Below are positions 1 through 5,912 of a stretch of DNA of 5,973 nucleotides, in pieces (the first letter of the stretch is position 1; every line of letters starts with the position of its first letter). The translations under genes were made by a program, and so were the position numbers. The notes beneath the pieces were generated by a model that was not told the DNA's origin, made no database searches, and worked only from the letters and a program-made list of their open reading frames with translations. Source of the DNA: Acidobacteriota bacterium (GTDB taxonomy: Bacteria > Acidobacteriota > Terriglobia > Terriglobales > Acidobacteriaceae). The stretch covers positions 1-5,973 of the forward strand of contig JAJYBT010000197.1 in NCBI GenBank assembly GCA_021778875.1, in the 5' to 3' direction.

Positions 1-424
1 CAGCATTGCCCAGAGGATAAAACTTTTCTTCCCTGCCCTCGCAGCTGTAGCCGTGCGCCTCATATAGACGTATCGCGCCGGCGTTCCGGGCGTCCACGTG
101 CAACCACAACACTTCCGCATCAGCGGCGAGTGCCGAGTCCTCGACCCGGCGCAGCAGTTCGCCGCCCACCCCTTGCTTGCGATACTCCGGCAGAACCTCG
201 ATGGTTGCAATGTAGGCTGCGATGCCGGCAGCCTTTCCGGTCCACTCGACAACGGCAAATCCTGCCATCCCGCCATCCTCCTCCGCAATCCATGTTGCCG
301 AGGTGGAGCGGCGGACAAGACGCTGCATATAGCCGCGGCCAAAGCGCAGTGGCGGCTTGAAGCAGATCTCCTCGATCGCGTAGAGCGCTGCAAAATCATC
401 GGGCGTGTAGAGGCGGTACTGCAT
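1..424 (-). CDS. GNAT-family N-acetyltransferase, RimI-like (3' end cut by window edge)
   Basis: The minus strand reads open from an ATG at 422-424 to the left edge, giving 141 residues with no stop, so the C-terminus is missing. The fold is GNAT: it would transfer an acetyl group from acetyl-CoA to an amine, perhaps a protein N-terminus. Motif A is visible at about residues 73-91, with the acetyl-CoA pyrophosphate-binding pattern R-K-Q-G-V-G at 82-87 after the strand IEVLPEY. Motif B is at about 108-127 (LHVDARNAGAIRLYEAHGY), with Asn114 and Tyr121 where RimI-type enzymes have their N and Y. The resemblance to RimI is in these motifs only, so the substrate is unknown and no symbol is given. 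A GAGGG sits almost against the ATG, which is unusually close; an in-frame TTG at 434-436 is a possible alternative start. It lies 82 bases downstream of the phosphofructokinase gene on the same strand, but a strong hairpin separates them. Confidence 0.85.
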   Translation of the reverse strand, partial: MQYRLYTPDDFAALYAIEEICFKPPLRFGRGYMQRLVRRSTSATWIAEEDGGMAGFAVVEWTGKAAGIAAYIATIEVLPEYRKQGVGGELLRRVEDSALAADAEVLWLHVDARNAGAIRLYEAHGYSCEGREEKFYPLGNA

Positions 425-449
425 ACCCTCACTCAATGCAAAGCCAAAG

Positions 450-484
450 CACAAAGCCATCCTCGCAGCGAGGATGGCTCTGTG
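450..484 (-). terminator. Strong hairpin, probable intrinsic terminator of the phosphofructokinase gene
   Basis: The two arms are 16 bases each around a 3-base loop (466-468), with a single mismatch; the inner 11 base pairs are perfect (AGCCATCCTCG / CGAGGATGGCT). Read on the minus strand it starts 22 bases after the phosphofructokinase stop codon, and the inner stem is followed by TTTGTGCTTTGGCTTTGC, a broken T-rich tail rather than a clean U-run. Position and stem strength favour a rho-independent terminator for the upstream gene. The plus strand has no T-run after the stem, so a role for that strand is unlikely. Because the acetyltransferase starts only 25 bases further on, the hairpin may also control read-through into it. 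Confidence 0.7.
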
Positions 485-506
485 CAATGCAGGCGAGTTG
501 CCGTTG

Positions 507-1541
507 CTAGACCTTTGCTTCCAGGTCGCGGATGACGCTGAAAAAGCGCTCGTCAAGTCGGCGGTTGGTGGCGATGGCTTCCTTGATGGTGATGTCGGTA
601 ATCTCAGTGCCGTGCAGCACGGCGATGCGGCCCCACTTGCTCTGATGGACCATGTCGATGGCGTGCAGGCCATAGCGCTGGCCGAGCAGCCGGTCATATG
701 CCGTGGGAACGCCGCCGCGCTGCGTATGACCCAGATTCACTGAGCGCGTCTCAAAGCCGGTCTTCTTTTCAATCAGGTCAGCCAGCGCCTCGCCAATGCC
801 CGACAGCCGCACGTGGCCAAAGGAATCGACTTCCTGTGAACCGACGACCTGGCCCACCTCGGGCAGATGGCAGCCCTCGGCCACCACAACCACGCCGTAG
901 TGCTTGCCGTGATCGTAGTTGTACTTGAGCAGGGCGCAGACGTGATCGATATCAATCTCCTGCTCCGGAACCAGCACAACATGCGCGCCGCCGGCGATGC
1001 CGGAGGCATAGGCGATCCAGCCTGCGTCGCGGCCCATCACCTCAACCACCACCACCCGGTTGTGCGAGTCAGCGGTGGTGTGGATGCGATCAATCGCCTC
1101 AGTGGCGATGGAAACAGCCGTGTCAAATCCAAAGGTGGCGTCAGTGCCGTTGATGTCGTTGTCGATTGTCTTGGGCACTCCCACGCTGGGCACGCCATTC
1201 TCGCTCAGAAACAGCGTGACCGACTGGGTGTCGTCGCCGCCTAGAGCGATCAGCGCATCAATCTTGTTGGTCTTCAGAACCTCCTGGACCTTCTCGATGC
1301 CGCCGGGAATCTTTTTCACATTGGTGCGCGACGAGTGAAGGATGGTGCCGCCCTTCAACTGGATACCGTCGGTATTTTCCAGGGTCAGCGGGATCCAGTT
1401 GTTGTCGAGCACGCCGCGCCAGCCGTTTAGAAAGCCGATGAACTCATCGCCATAAATCTGGATTCCTTTTCTCACGGCCGCATAGATCACCGCATTCAAA
1501 CCGGGGCAGTCGCCGCCACCGGTCAACAAAGCAACTCGCAT
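507..1541 (-). CDS. pfkA: 6-phosphofructokinase, mixed-substrate group III type, probably PPi-dependent
   Basis: The 344-residue protein is a full-length cytoplasmic PfkA-family enzyme that phosphorylates fructose 6-phosphate to fructose 1,6-bisphosphate in glycolysis. The N-terminal nucleotide/PPi loop TGGGDCPGLN is at residues 7-16, GGDD at 101-104, PKTIDND at 123-129 with the catalytic Asp127, MGRDAGW at 169-175, AEG at 221-223, and the substrate-binding HTQRGG and YDR at about 272-284. In the family, Gly at positions 104 and 124 goes with ATP use, while Asp104 plus Lys124 goes with pyrophosphate use; this protein has Asp104 and Lys124. I therefore infer a PPi-dependent, reversible enzyme (often called pfp), which biochemistry would have to confirm. 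The start is secure: AGGAGA at 1549-1554 lies 7 bases upstream of the ATG. It is transcribed divergently from the membrane protein gene and is followed by a strong hairpin. Confidence 0.95.
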   Translation of the reverse strand: MRVALLTGGGDCPGLNAVIYAAVRKGIQIYGDEFIGFLNGWRGVLDNNWIPLTLENTDGIQLKGGTILHSSRTNVKKIPGGIEKVQEVLKTNKIDALIALGGDDTQSVTLFLSENGVPSVGVPKTIDNDINGTDATFGFDTAVSIATEAIDRIHTTADSHNRVVVVEVMGRDAGWIAYASGIAGGAHVVLVPEQEIDIDHVCALLKYNYDHGKHYGVVVVAEGCHLPEVGQVVGSQEVDSFGHVRLSGIGEALADLIEKKTGFETRSVNLGHTQRGGVPTAYDRLLGQRYGLHAIDMVHQSKWGRIAVLHGTEITDITIKEAIATNRRLDERFFSVIRDLEAKV

Positions 1542-1548
1542 CGTAAAG

Positions 1549-1554
1549 TCTCCT
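1549..1554 (-). promoter_or_regulatory. Ribosome binding site of the phosphofructokinase gene
   Basis: AGGAGA on the minus strand, 7 bases before the ATG at 1539-1541. It fixes the start codon and is the best Shine-Dalgarno sequence among the complete genes in the window. Confidence 0.8.
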
Positions 1555-1637
1555 GATCAAATTCGCGCGGCCATGCGGGCCGGCTGGGAACGACTCCCTG
1601 GACTGTGGGTCAAGACAGGCAAAACGACGGGCTTGAC

Positions 1638-1667
1638 ACCTTAACCAGTGTACTCCGCTGCTGTAAA
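1638..1667 (-). promoter_or_regulatory. Possible promoter of the phosphofructokinase gene
   Basis: On the minus strand, TTTACA (1662-1667, five of six bases of the -35 consensus) is followed after 18 bases by TAAGGT (1638-1643), which keeps only the key T, A and final T of the -10 consensus. It would give a leader of about 90 bases. The -10 match is weak and nothing else supports it, so this is only the best candidate in the 221-base intergenic region. The rest of that region shows no other convincing signal. Confidence 0.25.
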
Positions 1668-1762
1668 GTGGCGGCGTGACGGCTCTCACTTTCAGCGAAG
1701 TTTGTGCGCGCATTTCATTTCAGTGTTGGGAACTGGCGGCCGGGGTGATTCAATAGGATGGT

Positions 1763-2419
1763 ATGCCCGGAACCGGTGCCTTGTTGTTGCTGGCCTTTGC
1801 CAGCCTGGTCGTTGTTGTGCTGCTCGTGCTGCTCCAGTTAACCCGGCTGGGATTCCTGGTGCGCTCGACTATTCCCGACCGGCCGCGACGCCGCATGTTC
1901 ATCGCCTCTGTTTCGTTCTTTATCACCTTCCTGGGCGTACGGCTGCTGGTCAGCCTGGTAATTCACAATCACGGGCCATTTGAATGGGTGACAGTGCGTG
2001 GCACTCACATTCACCACCTGGTCTGGGGCATTCTCATTCTGCTACTGGTGGGCTACGGCTGGCTCCTGGACCTGGGACGGTCCCATTCGCCGCTCTCCAT
2101 CTTTTTCAGCCGGCTCATGTCGGTGAGCTACGGCGTGGGCGCGGCCCTCACCCTGGACGAGTTCGCTCTCTGGCTGAATCTGGAACCCGACGCCTACTGG
2201 TCCCGCGCCGGGCGCTTGAACATCGATGCCGTGATTCTGTTCGGCAGCATTCTTGCCGTGGGCGCATGGGGCGCGCCGTTCTTCCGCGGGCTGCAGCGCA
2301 TGTGGAGCAAGCGCGGCCTGTTCAGCCGCGAGCCAGGAATGCTGACTTCGCCTATTCGCCGCGTGCGGTTGCTTCGTCCGCGTAAAGTTCGTCGATCAGG
2401 GCCCCGTATCGCTCCTTGA
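1763..2419 (+). CDS. Uncharacterised integral membrane protein with HIHH motif
   Basis: The 218-residue protein has about five hydrophobic segments, at roughly residues 5-29, 46-68, 84-104, 112-137 and 154-174, followed by a strongly basic, probably cytoplasmic tail (175-218). Between segments 2 and 3 lies HIHH (82-85) just before the membrane, and segment 4 runs into LDEFALWLNLEPDAYW (131-146) and GRLNIDAVILF (150-160). Concentrated His, Asp, Glu and Trp at membrane borders suggests a metal- or ligand-binding site, but that is inference. I recall similar motifs in unnamed bacterial membrane proteins but cannot assign a family or function. An in-frame TAG at 1754-1756 excludes an earlier start; only a weak AGGA (1755-1758) precedes the ATG. 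The last 22 codons overlap the convergent acyl-CoA synthetase gene. It has no same-strand partner, so context does not reveal its job. Confidence 0.8.
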   Translation: MPGTGALLLLAFASLVVVVLLVLLQLTRLGFLVRSTIPDRPRRRMFIASVSFFITFLGVRLLVSLVIHNHGPFEWVTVRGTHIHHLVWGILILLLVGYGWLLDLGRSHSPLSIFFSRLMSVSYGVGAALTLDEFALWLNLEPDAYWSRAGRLNIDAVILFGSILAVGAWGAPFFRGLQRMWSKRGLFSREPGMLTSPIRRVRLLRPRKVRRSGPRIAP

Positions 2420-4157
2420 TGACGCGCCGCTTCAGCTTCATCGATGGCGTTAGCTCGCCGGACTCCTGCGTCCACTCCTCGGCCACCAGCCGGAACCGCT
2501 TGACGGTTTCAAAGTTGGCCAGGCCCGCGTTCACCTCACGCACAAGCTCTCCGTACTGGGCGACGACTCGGCTGTCGGCGATCAGATCTTTGCGCGACCC
2601 AGCCTCAATTCCATTGCGCCGGGCCCACTCCTCGAGTGCGGCAAAGTTGGGGGAGACAAGCGCAGAGATAAACTTGTGCTTGTCCCCGACCAGAGCCGCC
2701 TGCCCCACCAGAAGACTGGTCTTCAGCTTGTTTTCAATGGGCTGCGGCGCCACCAGCTTGCCGCCGGAGGTCTTCAGCAACTCTTTCTTGCGGTCGGTGA
2801 TGAACAGAAACCCATCCGCATCCACATGCGCAATGTCGCCGGTAAGGAACCATCCCTCCGCATCAAAACACTCGGCATTGGCGGCAGGCTTTTGCCAGTA
2901 GCCTGCAAACACCGCCGGTCCCCGCACCAGCAACTCGCCATCTTCGGCAAATTTCAACTCCACATTGGGCAACGTCCTGCCCACCGAGCCCATGCGCTGG
3001 CTGATGGGCGAGTTGAGAGCGATCACCGGCGAGGTCTCCGTCAGGCCGTAGCCCTCCCAGACCGCGATTCCTGCCGAAGCAAACCATTGCGCGGTTTCGA
3101 TGCCCAGCGGCGCGCCCCCGGAAACGAAGACCTTGACCTGTCCCCCAAAGGCCTCGCGCACCTTGCCGTAGACCAGCTTCCAGGCAATCTTCCATGCAAG
3201 CGACGAGGGACGGCCGCCCGCATACACCTTGTCGCGATGCCGCGCGCCCACGCGCAGCGCCCAGGCCAGCATCCGCCGCTTGAAGGGCGACAGCGATGCG
3301 CGCCGCTCCACCTCCTGGCGGATCTTCTCGTAGACGCGCGGAACGCCCACAAACACCGTGGGCCGGATTTCGCGCACCGCCTGCGGCAGCCTGTCAAACT
3401 GCGAGCAATAGGCCACCTGCGCGCCGCAGGCATACATAACATAGTCCAGCGCGCGGGCTGTGATGTGCGAGAGCGGCAGAAACGAGATGCAGACGTCCGA
3501 CGAGTTGAAGGGAAACTCGCGAACAGCAAAATTCTGGTTGGACGCTATGTTGCCGTGCGTAAGCATCACGCCCTTGGGCTCGCCGGTCGTTCCTGAAGTA
3601 TAGATGAGGGTGGCCAGGTCCTTCGGCTCGACTGAGCGCACCAGCGCGTCAAACACCGGATCGCGTCCAGCGCCGCGCGCATCGGCCCCGGCTAGCACCT
3701 CGCTGAAGGCGATAGCTCCCTCCGGCGGCGCGGCCGAATCCATGATCAGAATCCGCTCGAGCTGCGTCTGTTCCTGCACGGCGTTCAGCTTGTCAAACTG
3801 CTGGCGGGTGGAGACCACCGCGATGCGGCAGCCCGCATCCTGCACCAGCACCGCAATCTGCTCGCCCGTCAGCGTGGGATAAATCGGCACGTTCGCCGCG
3901 CCGATGGCCAGAGAGGCAAAGTCCGTGACGGCCCACTCCCAGCGGTTCTCGCTGATCAGCGCGATGCGGTCGCCTCTCTTTGCCCCCCAGCCGAGAAAGG
4001 CCTCGGCAAGCCGGCGCACGCGCTGGTAGATCTGGTCGGACGAGATGGGTTGCCACTGGCCGAACTCATCCTGCCACAAAATGGCGCGCGGGTTGGCTAC
4101 GGCGGTTACACGGCAAAAGAGGTCATTGATAGTGGAAAGCGGCGCGGTCGATGTCAT
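2352..4157 (-). CDS. Long-chain fatty acid--CoA ligase (AMP-forming acyl-CoA synthetase)
   Basis: The 601-residue protein belongs to the ANL adenylating superfamily and looks like the FAA1/FadD15 type: it activates a fatty acid with ATP to acyl-AMP plus PPi, then forms acyl-CoA for lipid synthesis or beta-oxidation. In this numbering the P-loop-like YTSGTTGEPKG is at 186-196, SGGAPL at 346-351, EGYGLTETSP at 368-377, the ribose-binding Asp of LTGD at 441, the hinge TDRKKELLKTSGGK at 454-467, and ELTPSMKLKRR at 568-578 with the probable catalytic lysine of the C-terminal domain. There is no signal peptide or clear membrane helix. The frame stays open upstream to an ATG at 4268, but those 37 residues do not look like the family and would cross the predicted promoter, so I use the ATG at 4157. 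That start has no good Shine-Dalgarno. Length is normal for the family; the exact chain length used is unknown. Confidence 0.93.
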   Translation of the reverse strand: MTSTAPLSTINDLFCRVTAVANPRAILWQDEFGQWQPISSDQIYQRVRRLAEAFLGWGAKRGDRIALISENRWEWAVTDFASLAIGAANVPIYPTLTGEQIAVLVQDAGCRIAVVSTRQQFDKLNAVQEQTQLERILIMDSAAPPEGAIAFSEVLAGADARGAGRDPVFDALVRSVEPKDLATLIYTSGTTGEPKGVMLTHGNIASNQNFAVREFPFNSSDVCISFLPLSHITARALDYVMYACGAQVAYCSQFDRLPQAVREIRPTVFVGVPRVYEKIRQEVERRASLSPFKRRMLAWALRVGARHRDKVYAGGRPSSLAWKIAWKLVYGKVREAFGGQVKVFVSGGAPLGIETAQWFASAGIAVWEGYGLTETSPVIALNSPISQRMGSVGRTLPNVELKFAEDGELLVRGPAVFAGYWQKPAANAECFDAEGWFLTGDIAHVDADGFLFITDRKKELLKTSGGKLVAPQPIENKLKTSLLVGQAALVGDKHKFISALVSPNFAALEEWARRNGIEAGSRKDLIADSRVVAQYGELVREVNAGLANFETVKRFRLVAEEWTQESGELTPSMKLKRRVIKERYGALIDELYADEATARGE

Positions 4158-4168
4158 CTTATTATGAA

Positions 4169-4194
4169 CGGAATTGCGGTCAGCCCGGAATTGC
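4169..4194. repeat. 9-base direct repeat in the acyl-CoA synthetase leader
   Basis: CGGAATTGC occurs at 4169-4177 and again at 4186-4194, perfect copies 17 bases apart start to start, with 8 bases between. On the minus strand this is GCAATTCCG twice, lying between the predicted transcription start (about 4199) and the start codon of the acyl-CoA synthetase gene. It could be an operator for an unknown regulator; chance is also possible at this length. Confidence 0.4.
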
Positions 4195-4205
4195 TGCCAA
4201 CCGAG

Positions 4206-4235
4206 AGTGTACCAGCGCGCAGCACACAAGGTGAA
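4206..4235 (-). promoter_or_regulatory. Probable promoter of the acyl-CoA synthetase gene
   Basis: On the minus strand, TTCACC (4230-4235, four of six bases of the -35 consensus) is separated by 18 bases from TACACT (4206-4211, four of six of the -10 consensus), and the -10 is preceded by TGG, giving an extended -10 (TG-N-TACACT). Transcription would start near 4199 and leave a leader of about 42 bases containing the direct repeat. The match is fair but unproven. Confidence 0.4.
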
Positions 4236-4299
4236 CACCAATATCTGCGGGCATATTGGAGCGCTCAAAACCGTCTGGCGTCACGCCGTGAAACATCCC

Positions 4300-4317
4300 C
4301 TTGCATACTTATGCAAT
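4300..4317 (+). promoter_or_regulatory. ARG box 1 (ArgR operator)
   Basis: An 18-base site with core TGCAT-ACTT-ATGCA, part of the perfect inverted repeat TTGCATA-CT-TATGCAA. It matches the general bacterial ARG box TNTGNATWWWWATNCANA at all core half-site positions, with mismatches at the two outer ends and one W position. It overlaps the -35 hexamer and part of the spacer of the argR promoter. Confidence 0.8.
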
Positions 4318-4330
4318 TCTTTTGTATATT
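4301..4330 (+). promoter_or_regulatory. Promoter of the argR-argC-argB operon
   Basis: TTGCAT (4301-4306) followed after 18 bases by TATATT (4325-4330, five of six bases of the -10 consensus). Transcription would start around 4337. The -35 is imperfect, but both hexamers lie inside the tandem ARG boxes, the arrangement expected if bound ArgR blocks RNA polymerase. Confidence 0.6.
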
Positions 4331-4338
4331 TATGCATG
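4321..4338 (+). promoter_or_regulatory. ARG box 2 (ArgR operator)
   Basis: TTTGTATATTTATGCATG matches the general ARG box TNTGNATWWWWATNCANA at every defined position except the last base. It begins exactly 3 bases after box 1, so the centres are 21 bases (two helical turns) apart, the standard spacing for one ArgR hexamer binding paired boxes. It covers the -10 hexamer. Confidence 0.85.
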
Positions 4339-4363
4339 CGCGGCTGCCAACCGGGAGCCGCGC
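4338..4363 (+). other. GC-rich stem-loop at the predicted 5' end of the arg operon transcript
   Basis: GCGCGGCT (4338-4345) pairs perfectly with AGCCGCGC (4356-4363); inside, after a G/G mismatch, CC pairs with GG around an AACC loop. It starts within a base or so of the predicted transcription start, so it would cap the mRNA 5' end. Only CTTTGG follows, too few Ts for a convincing terminator. A role in mRNA stability or leader control is inference. Confidence 0.5.
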
Positions 4364-4386
4364 TTTGGATTGAAACGCAAACAGCC

Positions 4387-4848
4387 ATGAAGTTCCAGAG
4401 ACACAACGCGATACGGGAGTTGGTGGCGCACTCGCTCGTGGCCAATCAGGACGAGTTGCGCCGCAAACTGCGCCGTCGCGGCTTTGAGGTCACCCAGGCC
4501 ACGCTTTCGCGCGATATCCACGAGCTGCGCCTCTCCAAGGGGCCGGGCGGCTATTCCCTTCCCGGCGCCAACGGCAACAACGGAACCGCCGTCGTGCCGG
4601 ATGACGCGCCGCCTTCGGTTGCAGAGGTCCTGGAGAGCTTTGGCCTGCGCGTGCGCCAGGCGATGAATCAGGTCATCGTCGGAACGGTGATGGGCGGAGC
4701 CCAGCCCGTGGCCGCTGCGCTTGACCATGAAGGATGGCCCGAGGTGCTGGGCACCATCGCCGGCGACGACACGGTGCTGGTGATCTGCCCCGACCCGCGC
4801 AGAGCCGGCGAAGTGGAAGCCCGGCTGAGGACGATGTTGGAGTCATGA
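4387..4848 (+). CDS. argR: Arginine repressor ArgR
   Basis: The 153-residue protein has the two-domain ArgR/AhrC layout. The N-terminal winged helix-turn-helix (about 1-60) contains QDELRRKLRRRGFEVTQATL and SRDIHELRLSK, where the recognition helix with TQATLSRDI contacts the ARG box. A Gly/Ala/Asn/Pro-rich linker (about 58-76) leads to the C-terminal hexamerisation and arginine-binding domain, with the hallmark GTIAGDDTVLVI at about 122-133; Asp127 and Asp128 correspond to the arginine-binding Asp pair. With arginine bound it should form hexamers that repress arginine biosynthesis genes. The start is the ATG at 4387, which gives the normal family length; the open frame extends further upstream but through the operators. 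The Shine-Dalgarno is poor. Two ARG boxes over its own promoter indicate autoregulation. Its stop overlaps the argC start (ATGA, 4845-4848), so the two are co-transcribed. Confidence 0.96.
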   Translation: MKFQRHNAIRELVAHSLVANQDELRRKLRRRGFEVTQATLSRDIHELRLSKGPGGYSLPGANGNNGTAVVPDDAPPSVAEVLESFGLRVRQAMNQVIVGTVMGGAQPVAAALDHEGWPEVLGTIAGDDTVLVICPDPRRAGEVEARLRTMLES

Positions 4849-5912
4849 AGCAAACAGTACAAACAGCGGTTGCAGGAGTCACAGGTTACGCGGGCGCGGA
4901 GCTGGCGCGGCTGCTGCTCCATCATCCCCGCCTCAAAGGGACGCCTCCGGTCTTTGCGGGCCGTCTTGACGAGAAGGATGCGGCACGCGGCGGTCTTTCG
5001 CTCACCGAGATACACCCACAACTGGCCGACAACAACGGCAGCAGCGCGCTGAGGCTTGAACAGTTTTCCTGGGAACTGCTGGCCGAGCGCGGAGTGGACG
5101 TGCTGTTCCTCGCAACCCCGCACGAGCAGTCGCGCGCGTGGGTTCCCGAGGCTCTCGCACGCGGCATGCGTGTCGTTGACCTCAGTGGCGCATGGCGCTT
5201 GACTGAAGCGGCAAACCGCGCCATCTATGCCTTCAACGACGACGGCACGGAGCAGGCCGCGGCGACACAGGCCCAGGCAGTCTACGGAATGCCGGAGCTG
5301 CATCGCGCGCAGATCGCTTCCGCGCGTCTGGTGGCAAATCCCGGCTGCTATGCCACATCCGTGATTCTTGCGCTGCGCCCGCTCGTTGCTGCCGGGCTGG
5401 TAGACCTCAGCGCGGGCATCGTCGCCGACGCAAAGAGCGGCGTCAGCGGCGCAGGCAAGGCGCCCACGCCCAAGACTCACTATATGTATGCCGCGGACAA
5501 CCTTTCGGCATACGGCGTCTTTACGCATCGTCATACTGGCGAGTTGCTGGAGCAGATTGGCATCCGTGCAGACGAGATTGTTTTCACGCCGCACCTGCTG
5601 CCCATTCCCCGCGGCATCCTGTCCACGATTTATGTGCGCTTCAACTCGCCGCAGACGCGGCCCGCCGTCGCGCGCATCTACCACGACTTTTTTGCAGGCA
5701 GCCCAATGGTGCGGCTCTATGACAGCGCGCTCCCGCAGATTCAGCATTCCATCAGAACCAATTACGCTGACATTGGCTTCCAGCTCTCCGCGAATGGCCG
5801 TCGCGCGGTCATCGTCAGCTGTCTCGATAATTTATTGAAGGGCGCGTCAGGACAGGCCGTGCAAAACCTCAACATCATGTGCGGATGGAACGAAGCAGAG
5901 GGGCTCGAATGA
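4845..5912 (+). CDS. argC: N-acetyl-gamma-glutamyl-phosphate reductase
   Basis: The 355-residue cytoplasmic enzyme catalyses the NADPH-dependent reduction of N-acetylglutamyl-5-phosphate to N-acetylglutamate semialdehyde, the third step of ornithine/arginine synthesis. The N-terminal Rossmann nucleotide loop GVTGYAGAEL is at 11-20. ATPHEQS (90-96) and VVDLSGAWRL (110-119) are typical ArgC segments. The catalytic cysteine is Cys168 in NPGCYAT (165-171), followed by the glycine loop SGVSGAGK (198-205) and THRHTGE (227-233), which carries the conserved histidine region. Length is that of a complete ArgC. The ATG at 4845 overlaps the argR stop by four bases; the frame is open further upstream, but only inside argR and without ArgC-like sequence. 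GGAG lies only 2 bases before the ATG, so translation probably depends on coupling to argR. Its stop again overlaps the argB start. Confidence 0.97.
   Translation: MKQTVQTAVAGVTGYAGAELARLLLHHPRLKGTPPVFAGRLDEKDAARGGLSLTEIHPQLADNNGSSALRLEQFSWELLAERGVDVLFLATPHEQSRAWVPEALARGMRVVDLSGAWRLTEAANRAIYAFNDDGTEQAAATQAQAVYGMPELHRAQIASARLVANPGCYATSVILALRPLVAAGLVDLSAGIVADAKSGVSGAGKAPTPKTHYMYAADNLSAYGVFTHRHTGELLEQIGIRADEIVFTPHLLPIPRGILSTIYVRFNSPQTRPAVARIYHDFFAGSPMVRLYDSALPQIQHSIRTNYADIGFQLSANGRRAVIVSCLDNLLKGASGQAVQNLNIMCGWNEAEGLE

Noticed and set aside
98..535. Plus-strand open frame of 145 codons
   Set aside because: It lies antisense to the acetyltransferase, which has clear GNAT motifs, and crosses the hairpin; no ribosome site or motif supports it.
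1633..1638. Perfect TTGACA on the plus strand as a -35 for the membrane protein gene
   Set aside because: At 17 bases downstream there is no -10-like sequence (CGCTGC); the only AT-rich candidate is 23 bases away, too far.
2676..3596. Plus-strand open frame of 306 codons opposite the acyl-CoA synthetase
   Set aside because: It is a shadow of a well-supported gene; its sequence is rich in Arg, His, Pro and Ala with no recognisable motif.
4158..4268. N-terminal extension of the acyl-CoA synthetase to an ATG at 4268
   Set aside because: The 37 extra residues do not resemble the family and would run through the predicted promoter; the family-like sequence starts shortly after the ATG at 4157.
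4338..4370. Transcription attenuator (intrinsic terminator) in the argR leader
   Set aside because: The stem is good, but only three Ts follow it, with no U-run, no leader peptide with arginine codons and no alternative pairing that I can see.
4174..4386. N-terminal extension of ArgR by 71 codons
   Set aside because: It would place the ARG boxes and promoter inside the coding region, and the ATG at 4387 gives the normal ArgR length.
4668..5747. Long minus-strand open frame of 359 codons opposite argR and argC
   Set aside because: It is antisense to two clearly identified genes, its protein is low-complexity and unlike a known fold, and long shadow frames are common in GC-rich DNA.
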